Below, in pieces: positions 52,071 to 64,000 of a stretch of DNA of 64,000 nt (position 1 is its first letter; every line of letters starts with the position of its first letter). A model generated the notes under the pieces. The model did no database searches and was not told the origin of the DNA. It saw nothing but the letters and a program-made list of their open reading frames with translations. Source of the stretch: Batkoa obscura (lineage: Eukaryota > Entomophthoromycota > Entomophthoromycetes > Entomophthorales > Batkoaceae); NCBI GenBank assembly GCA_030770535.1, contig JASVEC010000001.1, positions 806,001-870,000 of the forward strand, given 5' to 3'. Position numbers and translations under genes: made by a program.

Positions 52071-53342
52071 TTAATCTGAAAAATATTGTAGTTGAATACC
52101 CATAGATTTCAACATAGTATGAGAATTCAATTGATTAGTATTGTTAGAATTAGTAGGGGAGGCGATATTTAACCCCAAGGTATAATGTAATTGTCGATAT
52201 TTCCCACTAAAAAGTACTGAAAAGCCCTAAAGAATAATATTAAAGCATTGAAACAATCTATTTATAAAGAATAATTTCTATAAATTTCCTTACCTTACTT
52301 AAACTATACTTTGTTTTAATCATCCCTTCCTCTTTATTTCTCCATTCTAATCCTAAAGCATAATCCGATTCTAAAGAATGAGTATTGAAATAATACCTTG
52401 TACTACCAATCAATTGTGGATTTATCATATTTGTATAAGCTAAAGTTAAATGCCCCATAACTGGATTTATTGTCAATGTCATATCGGCTGGACTGGGAAA
52501 TAGAGCAAATCTACGTAAACCAAAAGATACTGAAATATTAATTGAAATAAACAAGATAGTTAATGAAATAAAGAAATCCTTACCACCACCAATTTTTTTA
52601 GCAGCTGAAAAATAAATCTCTCCACCTAAAGACCAAAATGGGCTATGATTTGTTCGGCTACTTCCTTCTGTAATTTTGTAAAGGGTGCGTATGCCTAATA
52701 GTTTATCATCAGAAGTAAAAGAATATTCGGTACACCATTTTTTAATCTCATGTTGTATTAAGAAATACGACTAAAATAAAATAAAAAATGAATCATTGCT
52801 ATTTGAAGTAAACTTACATGTGATTTCCCATTCTCATATGGCGTCATAATACCAGATAAAATAAATTGCAAGTTATTGTTGATTTTTTTAGTAAACAAAG
52901 CTTCTAGTCTAGGCGTAGGTAGATATAAATGTGAATAAAATAAATAGTTGATATCATTAAGTTTATCTTCTTTTGTTTCGTTGATTCTATTTAATTTATC
53001 AAAAAAAGTATTATAATAAATTAGTTGATTTTTTGGTAAGTTTAAACTTTGATTGGTATAAATGTATCCTAATGAACTTTTTAGTTTGCTCATATCATTG
53101 TTACCACTTAAACTCAATTTATTTTGTTCGCCTCGTTTGCCACTTATATAGCCATTGATACCTATTGGAATCTTAAAGTCTAAGATATCTAAATTGAAAA
53201 TTATAAATAATGTGAACAAAAATAAAAGGCAAAATATTAAATTACCATTAGAAGATTTACATAAATTGGAATATAAATTCTCTTGATTGAAATCATTTAA
53301 TTCAAAGTATTTGTATAAACAATATTGCATATAATCATACAT
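52071..53342 (-). CDS. MDM10: Mdm10, ERMES and SAM complex beta-barrel
   Basis: Mdm10 is an outer-mitochondrial-membrane beta-barrel that links mitochondria to the ER in ERMES and assists beta-barrel assembly in SAM. Five exons (53342-53246, 53188-52818, 52770-52584, 52529-52294, 52226-52071) give 348 residues. The opening MYDYMQYCLYKYFELNDFNQ then ENLYSNLCKSS matches the conserved Mdm10 N-terminus (W/F-N-x-D/E-N-x-Y-x-N-L). It is followed by LDFKIPIGI and alternating strands with SSLGYIYTN, LYLPTPRLEALF and PFWSLGGEIYFSAA. The last strands include VLFSGKYRQLHYTLGLN and end QLQYFSD. It converges on eIF4E2 with 112 bp between stops. Confidence 0.87.
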
Positions 53343-54343
53343 AATACTACTATTTTTTATCCGATTTTTTTTTCTATCTCTATGTTTTTTTTAAAAATGA
53401 TAAAAAGTATTTATTTAATTGGTTAGCTATTTAGTTAAATTTAGTTGCTTCACTTGAGTTTTATTCCCAATGCTACATTCAATAAGCTATTAGTAGTGGT
53501 ATTGTTTTCATTTAATATTAAGCATAATTATAATAAATAATCTAATATCATCGAATAATACCAATAGCTAAAATAAGATCTAGTTACTTAGACTAAATAA
53601 AGCTATACTGTTTTTCAAAATGGGGGTGTTTTTTTTGGTTTCATTGCTTTTTCCACTTTTTAAGCACTATTTGAGCGGAAAGATTGTTAGCAAAATTTTT
53701 AAACAAAAAAATACATCCCTATACTTAGAAGTTGGAAATCTGAATAAATAACGATATTTTATTTGAATTAAATAAAGCAGTTTTTCATCATTATTTTAAT
53801 ATTTTAATAATATTGTTTAATTTTTAAATTTTTTAGTAATTTTTAAGGTCCTCCTCCTTCCATTTGTAATTGTTTTACAAAAACTGCTGATCAAGTCATT
53901 TTAAAACTTTTCAAGCAATATACTACATCCTCACATATTACGCTTGCAAAAAACCAGCCCTCTAGCATTTTTCTAACCTTATTATTCTTTGAACTTTTTG
54001 ACCTACCCTCATAACTGTGGAGTATTGTTGTATTAATAAACCTAAGTTAATAAAAAGGGAGTCATGTAAATAACTTTGGTACTCGATATCTCTTCCCTCT
54101 TTTGACCACTTACCTCTCGTTCTTATTCTCTTTTATAATTTACTTTTTTAGATAAGCCATACAGTCCTTCCGAATCAGTAAATATATAAAAAAGAGTCAT
54201 AAATGAATTTAATATGACTTGTATGCATTTTCAGTCATCATCGAGAATTCTAATACTAGTGAATGAAAATTAACATCAAACAGGATTTAATATTATTGTT
54301 GTTTATTATCATTATTAATAAAAAAGAAACTGTTATACTATAT
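53343..54343. other. Spacer Mdm10 / PLD1 with MITE
   Basis: It contains MITE copy 12 and, at about 53835-53938, a weak further match to the right end of the same MITE (CATCCTCACATA). Nothing else is recognised. Confidence 0.5.
53621..53721 (+). mobile_element. Hairpin MITE, copy 12
   Basis: This full-length copy has TA after the right end and AA before the left. The open frame is kept (MGVFFLVSLLF). Confidence 0.9.
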
Positions 54344-57300
54344 TTAAATAAAAACGTCCACTGGGATAATATTTTCCGCTGAGAATGCACCCGCTTCAAG
54401 TGACACCTGTTCCAAAAACTTGGTAGGAAAATCGACTAAATGGCCTCGAACATTAGACAACACCTTTTTAACTTGATTAGGCTGAACAAGTCTAAAATCT
54501 GGATGACCTGTCTGAACCACATTAGAATTAGGGATAAACAATTTATATTCATCCCAATTAGTTACTGTATCATCTGGTACACATCGGAATACTTTTCTAA
54601 AAGCTTTCGTATTATATTCTGACACATTAAACCAATAATGGTTGAAGGATTCTGATAGTGGGTCTTTCACTACCTCATCTTTATGGTAGGATATGTCAGA
54701 ACCTGAGTGATGAGATGGTACTGGGGAGGTTGGTGACAATACTTCATTTAAATCTTCTCCTGCTTCAAAGTTAATAAGATTTACCATCTCAGTACCTGTT
54801 AATAAACCCAAATGTTCCTTGAAGAGTGTGCATCTTAATGTATGAGCAAATTTGGCTACTTGGAACTAAGTAAAAAATATAATTAAATAATCAATAACTA
54901 AAGCATATTTTTAATTACCTCTTTCCCAGCCATGGTAGAAGGAATCATTTCTTGGTCTTCAACAATGATAGCCACTTCTGAATCCCTAAAACCAAGCATA
55001 GAACGATCATTGATATTAGCTGAACCACAAATAACTACACGATCATCCACAATCATTAATTTAGAATGAATATAAACCAGTTCAGTTACATATTGAGAAG
55101 CTGCTTCATGGTTTTCTGCTTCAATAGGTTTATTGCCTTCTGCTTCTAACGGTGTGTTGCTATGGCTTTCTTCTGGCTTATTGATATTCAATTTCAATTT
55201 CATTTCTTTTAACTTTATTTCGTTTTTATTCGAATGATCTATTCCAGCTGGTATAATTGTAGTTGGTTCATTTTTGTTTAAGTTCAAATTATTTCTCTTT
55301 CCAACATATGAAGGCAATTCTTCCTTTTCCTCCATTTCCAACGCTTTATTATTATTCTCTTGATCTTTACTATAACTACGCATATTCTTATCTTTCTTTT
55401 TACCTTTTGTCTTAGGCTGAGCCACCCTATTCTCAGACTCTTCTTCATCAGAGGATCTGGAACCTGCATCAGCACTTTTAAAAGCATCCAAAATGTTCTT
55501 AAATGAACTTTCATTTCTTTTAATATTCTGTTGCAAATGTTTAGGAAGTGGGCTTTTAACATTACCCTGACTATTGCTTCTAGTTTTTGGTAAATCAAAG
55601 TACCCCTCCGCTTGCTTTTCTGCTGGTGAATTAACCGTAAACCTATCATAAACTGCAGGAGTTTGATTCCCTTCCTCGTCTGTTTCGACGTCTGGTTTAT
55701 ATTGATGAGACTGTGGTATAAAATCATAGTTTCTAAGCCCATGGAAGTGAACGTATTTCGTTGGCTCAATCCCTTCTTTACGTAATTGTCCCATCACTGA
55801 TTCATCCCCTCGACATATCGATTGGTATTGCCATTGCATTACTAACCGAATCGTATTTGCACTAGCTTCATGTACGTCACTTTGAAAGGCTGGCATCAGT
55901 GGCATTATGACTATCACTTTAAATGGAGAATTTTCTTCATGTGCTTTGATAATTCTTTTTACTAAGGCCTATTAAAATGAATAAATAAATAAATATACAA
56001 TTATAATAAACTTACTTTAGCAATTTGATTTTTAACCGAATAGTTACTTTCCCCTTTAGCAGCAGAAACAAAAAATTGATTTTCAATATAAATAAAATGT
56101 TTAGCAGCTGCAATATTTTGTATATAAGCAGTATAAATGGAATTTTCCAATTCGATACCAGAAGACCACTCAGCACTAGATCTTAATACCTGTACCCTAC
56201 AGCTACCTTTTAGACTTTCCTCATCATAATCCTTAGAAAACTCAGCTTGTGGTAAAAGGTAAGGTACTTTAAGTTTTTGTTTTGCTTTAGAAGTCTTTAT
56301 GAAATTCCAACGTTCAATAAAATGTCTAGCAACATCTCTGGCCCCTACGCCAGTTAACGAAAGATGAATATCATGCCATGGCATTCTACCATGTTTCACA
56401 CGGTCGATTAATTCTTTATTATAATCCTCTACATTTTCGAAATCTCTAATTCGTGCATTGGAATAATCTTGACCAGGGAAAATAATATCATTGCCATCTG
56501 ATAATGGGTTATAATCTGCTACACGATGTGAGTTATCATCATATCTACCAAAACAAAGATCTAAACCGCCAACAAACGCCAACTTATTATCTATGACACA
56601 AATCTTTTCGTGATGTGCCCAAAACCAGGTACCATTGGCTTGTACACGATCTGGATGACGTAACACCTTAATGCGTGGATGTAATTTCTTCAATGTTTGT
56701 TTGGTATGTGCGGAATTATTAGGAAGAGAAACAGCAATCTCTTTATAGACGATGACAAAGACATCAACACCCTGTAAAGCTTTCTTTTTCAATAAACGAT
56801 CTAATCGGAAGGAAGGATATTGTGAAGGTGGTCTTCTTAAATATAATTCTGGACTAAGCCACCAATCAGCAATATAAATGGTATCTTTAGCATGTAAAAT
56901 AGCTTCAGAAACGTCATAAAAATAACCAGCTGCATCTACATACCATTTCAAATTACAATTTTCTCTTATTGGGGCAAAGGAATTATAGCGATGCTCTTTT
57001 GTCCACATGGATTTTTTAATAGCTAAATTGATATGAGTACTCCAATGTTTGATGTCATTATAAGATTCTCCTTTTAAATCAATTTGTCTATTATGATCTA
57101 TAATACTAATTTTACGATGATTTAAGGGATTCATAGATTCAAAAGAAGATAAGTTTAAACTTGTAAATTGATTAAAAAGATACACATCAATAGGGGAAGT
57201 ATCATATACTGATTTACACATAGCGATATAAGAATCCCTTACAATAACCCATCTAGAAGACCATCTATGAAACATAATAGGAAAACATCCTTTATTTGTT

Positions 57301-58360
57301 TTTGTGTTTCTTAAACTTAAAAACCCTTCTTTCCCTTTCCAACCCATCAATTTTTTAAATGAGCATCCACTCATTTCCAAAAATTCAAATAGTTCCTTAA
57401 CCATCTGCATATTCAATAGCTTACATGCTGATTTTAAATAAGCTTCTAATGCTTTTCTGCGCTCCAAAGACAACTGTGCCGAATGTTCTACGTTTCTTGA
57501 AAATGCTCTTTGAAATGTATACGAAAAAATCGACGGAAAGCTGGGGATTGCCTTCACTTTCCCTTGAAACTTGCGCTTGTGCATATTCGCTCTCAGCTCT
57601 AAAAAATCAATTAAGCGTCGATAGATCACCCATCGAATAGGTCCATATTGTAGCTCAATACGAAATATATGACCATTGTCCTTAACACCATCGCCATCCC
57701 TATCGGCAGAGGAATCCGTGATTTCAAGCTAAAGATAAATAAATACATTGGTTTTCTTTTTATATTGGGGTTATAACTTAAAATTTACCTCTAAAGCTTC
57801 AAGTATAATAGCTGGAGGTTCTCTTCCATGATCATAGTTGAAGTGATAAGAAGGGATAGCTAAAGCACTAGTCAAAAGAGGAAAAATACTTTGTTCTGAG
57901 ATGTAATTTTTCTTTTTTTGTCTTAAGACAGAGTTGGCTAACCTGATGTTAAATACCGCTTTCTTTAGTTTTTTGGTACCTTCTCTCTCTAGTCCTGAAT
58001 TATTATCATATGGTATCATAGCAGTATTGGAGTTGATTGTTACTGCATTGCTTTTTGTATTCTGGGCCGAGGCAGTTTCTTTGACGATACTATCGCCATC
58101 CAGGTCCTGGTTTTTTGGTTCTTTTATAAAACTATTTTCGTTTACCTCTCCTTCATTTAGTGATATTTCTCCATTGACATCTCCCTTTATTGGTGACTTT
58201 ATACTAGGTTCCATGGAACTCTAAGGATATGGAGGGTACAATTATAAATTTAAAGTTACATATAAAGGATACTACTTACCAGATAAATGTTAGGGGGGTA
58301 TTGCGTTGGATTTAATGGTGAGACAGGAATTGTTGTGTCTTCAGGTTCATTACGTGTCAT
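54344..58360 (-). CDS. PLD1: Phospholipase D1-type enzyme (PX-PH-PLD)
   Basis: The enzyme hydrolyses phosphatidylcholine to phosphatidic acid and choline at membranes. Five exons (58360-58280, 58220-57789, 57728-56016, 55968-54919, 54865-54344) give 1265 residues. After an acidic disordered N-terminus come a PX domain ([23 protein letters not shown]), a PH domain ([21 protein letters not shown]) and the catalytic core. HKD 1 is [11 protein letters not shown] with GGLD (His544), preceded by [15 protein letters not shown] 2 is [11 protein letters not shown] with [10 protein letters not shown] (His1043). Between HGLRNYDF and the strand before HKD 2 lies a charged, low-complexity insert of about 200 residues. 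This is the yeast Spo14 / animal PLD1 type, not the plant C2 type. Confidence 0.94.
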
Positions 58361-60366
58361 TGAAGATTAATAAGTAAATTTGGTAAGCAAGTGAGATTAA
58401 GCTAATCAGCAAAAAAAAAGCAAATAATTAAAGAAGAGTAGAACTCATTTATTAATGGAAATTTTGTTCTTATCCTCTTTTTTTAGCAAGCCACTATGTT
58501 TGAGATATAGTTTTAAATTTATTGTTAGGCTTAAAATTCTGATCTTAGACTTTTTTGGGAATTTTTAGCTGATAAAGTGATTTCATGCGTTAAGTTTTTG
58601 GAAGTTAGCTCACTATGAGCTAAGATTAAATTTCCTAGGTTCTTTTTTTTGCTCTAGGCATGTGTTCTTATTCTTGGAAATTAATGCTCGCCCTATGTGA
58701 GTTTGAAATTGGGTAGTGTTATTGTAATAGTAAAAATATAGCTCGAATAATTGTTTTACTGCCTGTATTTTTATTTTTCAAAACTTTCACTATCAAAAAA
58801 TCAAAGCACCTCTATAAAAATCACTATAATACCAAATTCGAGTATTATTTAAACCTCTAATCATTCTTAAATTTAATACTATCAAACTTTAGATCAAATA
58901 AATAAGATAAATAAAACTGTTGATAAATCGTGATAAAATTAGTTAAACCACTATTATAAATTTAACTTTCTATCTCACGTTTGTAATATATTGGTGATTG
59001 ATGATTGTTTTTTTGAAAGAATAATAAAAGTTAATGACTGGCTTGAGTTTGATGTTACTGTTACTGTTGCAGTAATAGAAAACATAAAGATTGATAAGCT
59101 TATAAATTTTATTGATCTTAGTTTTTTTACATATAACCTAAAGCTCTAAATTGAGACAATTTAAATATTTGATTCACTGTATTTTAAAATTAAATCGCCG
59201 AATATTTATTAAATAGTTTGAAAGTTTAAAAAAGTATGACTATTTTATTTTTAAATATCAATGTTTTGATACTTTCAACTTGGTTTTATTTATTCTATCT
59301 CACAATGATATAAAACATTTAAGAAATAAAACATTTATTTAAGAACAGTAGGAGTAACATTTATTAAAGAGCAAAATAAAATTATTAAAGAACTTTTTAT
59401 TATACTAAAACCGAAAAATTGAAAACTGTTTTTATTTTCTATTATCAATGTAACTCCTAACGGCTTTTAATAATGTTCATCGTATTTTAATTTGAATGTT
59501 TCGGTCTAATTATGAACTCAGTTGTATCAGCTAACATTCTAAATTGTGGTGAAAATATTATATAAAGTATACAATATTTTCAATCCATCACAGCTGTCTC
59601 ACGAAAAAATTTAAACAAACTGATCGAAAAAATTCGATAATAATTTTGGACAAAAGTGAACAAAGGTGAGCAAAATTGTAGACTTCAGTTATTATATCCT
59701 ATATATTTTTTTAAAACTTTTTTTTATCAAAACTCTATCAGTTTGTTTAGATTTTTTCATGAGAGAGCTGTGATCGGTTAAGTACTGTATTGGGTTTAAT
59801 TTATTATAAGCAATTTTCATTTTTTAATGCTTTAGCGAAATGCTCACAAAATCAAATAATTTAATGAATAAAAGCGAGACTTGTTAGAACTTAAACTAAT
59901 CATTTTTAAATATGAGATTGAATGTTAGTTAAAAAATTATAATCTTCATACAACAGATAGCAATACAATAGCATTAATATTGTAAAGTTGTTTCTATTTT
60001 TCTTTTGTCAGTAGTCTTTTTACATTTTAATAATCCACTTAGTCACACTTAAACTGCTAATAGTAATCTCTTTTAAATAGGGAAAGCAATAGTGACAAAT
60101 CAAGATATAATTGGATTTAGCAATCAAAAAAAGGTGAGGTGGTCCACGAATAAAACACGAAATACCCATTTCATTGGTTAAAGTCGAGATGAAACATTCT
60201 AAATGGCAGGCAATGATTAGTTAATTTGGATCACGAGGAAAAAGAAATGCAATGGATTCAACCGATTGGCTTTAATCTTTCTGGAAGCTTCGATAGCAGT
60301 AGCTAAAACAAATATAAAAAGCAATTTTATAACTTAATAACCTTTAAGTTTTATTTAAGTAAAAAA
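58361..60366. other. 2-kb divergent intergenic region, PLD1 / calreticulin
   Basis: This AT-rich region holds the inverted-repeat element at 59587-59774 and, from about 60070, the less AT-rich calreticulin promoter. That promoter includes a CCACG at 60144-60148 and an inverted CCAAT at 60173-60177. These resemble ER-stress motifs, but not in the classical spacing. Confidence 0.45.
59587..59774. mobile_element. Second inverted-repeat element (Tc1/mariner-like MITE)
   Basis: A left arm of 38 bp at 59587-59624, beginning ATCACAGCTGTCTCACGAAA, recurs inverted at 59737-59774 with four mismatches. The 188-bp unit encodes nothing. Its inner GGACAAAAGTGAACAAAGG resembles Tc1/mariner terminal sequences. 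Target duplications are not clear, and only one copy lies in this window. Confidence 0.75.
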
Positions 60367-61720
60367 ATGAGAGCTTATAATTACGTATTAACCAGTTTAG
60401 CCATATCCGCAATTAGCGGTAAGGTATACTTTGAAGAGACATTCGATGGGGAGCTCGGAAAAGAATGGGTCAATTCAGAAGCTAAAAAAGATCTCGGAAA
60501 GTTTGTAGTAAGCCCAGGTCAATTTTATGCTGACGAAAAGGCTAGCCGTGGTTTACAAACCTCAGAAGACGCTAGATTTTATGCTATCTCTGCTCCTCTT
60601 AAAGAAGCTATCAATAATAAAGATAAGGATCTCGTTATTCAATTCTCTGTCAAATTTGAACAAGATATTGATTGTGGTGGGGGTTATATTAAGGTACGTT
60701 GTTAAATTCTTTTGTTTTTTTTAACTAAAATGTTTTAGCTCGCTCCTAAATTTGATCCTAAGGAATTAGATGGGGACACCCCCTATAATGTTATGTTTGG
60801 AGTAAGTTTATTCTGTTTAATTATATTAAATTTTATTAATCGTAAATTTATAGCCTGATGTATGTGGTTCTGACCGTAAAGTCCATGCCATCCTTAACTA
60901 CAAAGGAGAAAATAAACTTACCAAGCGTTACGTAAGTGTACCAAGTGACCTTTTAACCCATCAATACACCTTTGCCATTCACCCAGATAAAACTTATGAG
61001 ATTTTAGTCGATAATGAGCAAAAGGTGAACGGAACTTTACTTGAAGATTGGGATTTATTACCACCAAAAGAAATTGAAGACCCTGAAGATAAAAAACCTG
61101 AAGATTGGGTTGAGGAACCAACAATCGATGATCCTGAAGATAAAAAACCTGAAGATTGGGTTGATGGACCAGAAACTATTCCAGATTCAGAAGCTGTTAA
61201 GCCAGAGGATTGGAATGATGAGGATGATGGTGAATGGGAACGTCCTTCCATTCCAAACCCAGAATATAAAGGAGAATTTAAACCAAAAACAATCCCTAAC
61301 CCAGAGTACAAAGGAGAATGGGCCCCTAAGAAGATTCCTAACCCAGAGTATAAGGAAGATGATACTATTGGTCAATATACTTCAGAATATATTGCTTTTG
61401 ATTTATGGCAAGTTAAATCTGGAACCATCTTTGATAACATCTTAATCACAGATGACTTAGAATATGCTAAAGAGTTTTCAGAGAAACATTATGTTGCTCA
61501 CAAAGAAGCTGAAGAAAAGGCACTTGAAGTTGAAGAAAAGAGAAAGGCTGCTGAACAAGAAAAACTTGATAAAGAAAAGGAAGAGGAAGAAAAAGCTAAG
61601 AAAGTAACTGATGAAGCCGAAGCTAAAGCTGAAGAAGAAGAAGAAAAGGAAAAAGAAAAAGAAAAGGAGTCTGAGGAAGATTTGGATTTGGATTTGGAAG
61701 ATGAAAAGGATGAGCTTTAA
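60367..61720 (+). CDS. CALR: Calreticulin, ER lectin chaperone with KDEL tail
   Basis: Calreticulin binds monoglucosylated glycoproteins and calcium in the ER lumen. Three exons (60367-60693, 60739-60801, 60854-61720) give 418 residues. A signal peptide ([18 protein letters not shown]) precedes VYFEETFDG. The lectin domain shows [27 protein letters not shown] and [12 protein letters not shown]. The P domain has three type 1 repeats ([12 protein letters not shown] and two variants) and three type 2 repeats ([14 protein letters not shown]), the 3+3 calreticulin arrangement rather than the 4+4 of calnexin. The C-terminus is Glu/Lys-rich and acidic, ends KDEL and has no membrane helix, so this is soluble calreticulin. 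Only two introns are present and many codons end in C, consistent with high expression. Confidence 0.96.
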
Positions 61721-62064
61721 GCTGTTTGAAGTTTTACACTATTTTTTAACTTGAAAAATAGATCATAAAAATCTATAAATAAAATACCAGTATCTAATTT
61801 ATATTTACTTTTTGTTTTATAATTTCATTAACTTTTAATATATAATAAATAAATATTAAACATTAATAAGGGCAAAAACATAAACAGCAATGAACTATAA
61901 TAAAAAAAAACAATAATTGGATACAATAAATAATGAATAGAAGATAACAAGATTCAAATAATAATGATATATAACAATTAAAAAAAGGGCTTCTATCAAC
62001 TACTTTATTAAAGCGATAACACATGTAAATAGTATAGTAGTTCTATATATCATTTTTGTTTAAA
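61721..62064. other. Convergent spacer calreticulin / Cbp3
   Basis: This is AT-rich 3'-flanking sequence of both genes, with nothing else recognised. Confidence 0.5.
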
Positions 62065-63033
62065 TCATAATTCAGCAGTAGGCCTTTGAAATTCTACAAT
62101 ACCATTATAAATATATTTGGACTCTATGTTTTCAAGGTGTAAAAGTTGGCTTCGAACATAGCGAACCATATAAGCTATTTGTTTTTCTTTAATTGAGCCT
62201 TCACAAGTGGTGAAAAAATTTCTATTTAAAAAGTTAAATGAATTAAAACATGTAAAAAAAGGTTTAAGATTACCTCCAAAGTGCAGCTGCAAGCACAAGG
62301 TCTGATTTACACATACCCTCGTCATAAGCTAAGTTAGATCCACGGAAAGACTGGATCATTTCCTTTACTGTTTTAACTACTATTCTTTCTGATTTGATCT
62401 AGATATGAAGTTATATATTAAAAACTATTGATACTGACACAATTAATAACTTACTCCATAATCCCTAATCTTATGCTCTACGCCATTAAAAAACCTATTA
62501 ACTAACATCTGGTTGGTAGCTCTACCATTAGGTTCTGCACGAATCCTAACCATAACCATCCATAAATGTAACTGAGTGATAGAAAACCAAGTTTGAAAGT
62601 TATCAGGAAGTCCACAAACTATAAAGGTTAAAATCCCATTACTATTATTGTTAAATAAAAATAATATATTTCTTTACCTTCCACAAAGAACTCTTTGTTA
62701 TCATCCAACATCTCTTCACATGAAGTATAAATCCCTTGTACCTGTCGAGTTAATACTACTTGAGGGATCTTGTGTAGGTTTAATTTAACAACTAGCTTTT
62801 CATACCATGTTTTTGGGTTCTCAAAACCAATGATAGGGTGTTCCTCCTTTTTAGCAGCCAAGAGGGAAGTATTATGAAACGCTCTTGTTGAAGCTACCAT
62901 TGTATTTACTGGTTTTATACTTGGGGTTAATGCTGTGAGAAGACACTGTTTTTGATACTATTAGTTTATGAATTCGTTACTTTTTATCTTTACTTACTTT
63001 GGATGTGGGTTTGTTGATTAAATTCGATTTCAT
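62065..63033 (-). CDS. CBP3: Ubiquinol-cytochrome c chaperone, Cbp3/UQCC1 family
   Basis: Cbp3, with Cbp6, binds newly made cytochrome b at the mitochondrial ribosome and starts assembly of the bc1 complex. Five exons (63033-62998, 62945-62678, 62618-62455, 62398-62274, 62221-62065) give 249 residues. A long basic, Ser/Thr-rich presequence (MKSNLINKPTSK..FHNTSLLAAKK) is followed by family motifs: FQTWFSITQLHLWMVMVRIR, NQMLVNRFFNGVEHKIRDYGI, FRGSNLAYDEGMCKSDLVLA and AALWRNFF. It ends in a helical segment, YMVRYVRSQLLHLENI. It shows that the organism builds complex III. Confidence 0.93.
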
Positions 63034-63300
63034 TTTTTTAAAAGTTTAAATAAACAAGTATTTTTTTTGAAAAAATGAAGATTATTTTTGATTTTTAACT
63101 ATTAAGGTTTTTTTCGCTTGAAAATGATTGGCTTTTGATTTTGTGCAAATATGATTTTCAATGAATAAAAATGGGAAATTTTACGATTTTATTTGAATAT
63201 CTTTCTAAGCAATAATATTTCCACCTTATAATAAAATAAAATTTTATATGACAATAGTAATAAATAGTTTCATATTCATAATTTTTATTCAAAATATAAA

Positions 63301-64000
63301 TTAATTGAAAATTTTAATAGCTTTTTCTCCAAACCTTTGGAACCTAGAACTTTTATCCAAATGGTCCAACCCAAGTTGATGTTCTAAATTGAATTCAATT
63401 CCTTGCCATTCTTCATCTAATAAAATTGAAACAATAATTAATATTCATCATCCTTATTAAATAACCAAACGAACTAATTACCATTTTCAATATAACTAGA
63501 TTGTAAACTATATAAGCTATCCCCTACGACCGATGCTAACTTATATTTAGAAAATTCTTTTTCAGATACCCCTAATCGATTACTTAATCGTACTTTAAAG
63601 TCTTCAAATGGCTCATCCTAACAATTGTTGATAACTAAACAATATAAACAAAACAAACTCATTTACCTTCGATTTTTTAATTAGGAAAGGAGTACCATGG
63701 GTGCGAATTTCCTCTTTAGAAAAGTGAAATACAGGCACCAAAACATCTGATTCTTGGGTCTTACTATTTTCTGGTGTTATAGTCTAATAAAAAACATAAA
63801 TATACATTCAACAAAGCCAAGACTTTAACTTACTTCTGCATAAATCACTGCATGCTTACTAAGCTCTGAAACCAAAAGGTCCTCCTCAACAAAGCCAGTA
63901 AATCTTGATTGGTCTGCTTCATAGCATTGAATATTTTCCACTTTAATATTGGTTTCTTCAAGCTTTTCATAGAGCAATTCTAATACTTCTTTCATGCTTC
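63301..64000 (-). CDS. USP7/Ubp15-family deubiquitinase, C-terminal part
   Basis: The gene runs off the right edge; only the last ~178 residues are visible, in exons 64000-63834, 63783-63667, 63617-63482 and 63416-63301. The peptide aligns with the end of human USP7: LVPVFHFSKE (human VAHFHKE), THGTPFLIKK (FGIPFLLRI), EPFEDFKVRLSNRLGVSEKEF ([21 protein letters not shown]), then LGLDHLDKS and the terminal EKAIKIFN (EKAIKIHN). These are the last ubiquitin-like domains and the C-terminal activating tail. The protease core must lie beyond the window. Confidence 0.88.

Noticed and set aside
60144-60177. A classical ER-stress response element upstream of calreticulin
   Set aside because: CCACG and an inverted CCAAT are present, but not in the CCAAT-N9-CCACG arrangement, so chance is as likely.

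Overview
The window is nuclear DNA of a very AT-rich, intron-rich eukaryote, most likely an early-diverging fungus. Three genes point to Fungi: a Rom2-type Rho GEF with the fungal cysteine signature, the ERMES beta-barrel Mdm10, and the Nem1 partner Spo7. Several other genes are largely missing from Dikarya but kept in early-diverging lineages: FANCD2, B12-dependent methylmalonyl-CoA mutase, calreticulin with a KDEL tail, and a 4EHP-class eIF4E. A Cbp3-type cytochrome bc1 assembly factor implies respiring mitochondria, which argues against AT-rich anaerobic rumen fungi. Introns are GT-AG, mostly 45-75 bp. Most gene models below were spliced by hand; all complete multi-exon models close in frame.

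Layout. 1-7 kb: a 5'-truncated type I membrane protein (+), a DUF2358-like protein (-) and MCM2 (-). 9.7-16.6 kb: the Rho1 GEF (+) and MCM7 (+). 17-24 kb: Spo7 (-) and FANCD2 (+). 24-26.4 kb: a PPTC7/Ptc7 phosphatase (-) and a myosin regulatory light chain (-). 26.4-33.5 kb: a 7-kb gene-free tract holding six copies of a ~100-bp hairpin MITE, two solo LTRs, a decayed transposase fragment and a tRNA-like relic. 33.5-42 kb: an intronless secreted S41-family peptidase (+), methylmalonyl-CoA mutase (+, 18 exons) and a secreted double-CAP protein (-). 43-47 kb: tRNA-Ser(GCT), a TopBP1/Dpb11-like BRCT protein (-) and U2 snRNP A' (+). 47-58 kb: kexin (-), eIF4E2 (+), Mdm10 (-) and phospholipase D1 (-). 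60-64 kb: calreticulin (+), Cbp3 (-) and the C-terminus of a USP7/Ubp15 deubiquitinase (-).

Themes. Four genome-maintenance genes (MCM2, MCM7, FANCD2, TopBP1-like) lie within 42 kb. Several secretory or membrane genes (Spo7, kexin, calreticulin, PLD1, Mdm10) and two mitochondrial matrix or inner-membrane genes (MUT, Cbp3) share the window, but there is no sign of operon-like organisation. The most striking non-genic feature is the MITE family: 12 clear copies in 64 kb, all between genes, mostly flanked by TA, and most keeping one shared open reading frame of about 33 codons across the whole element.
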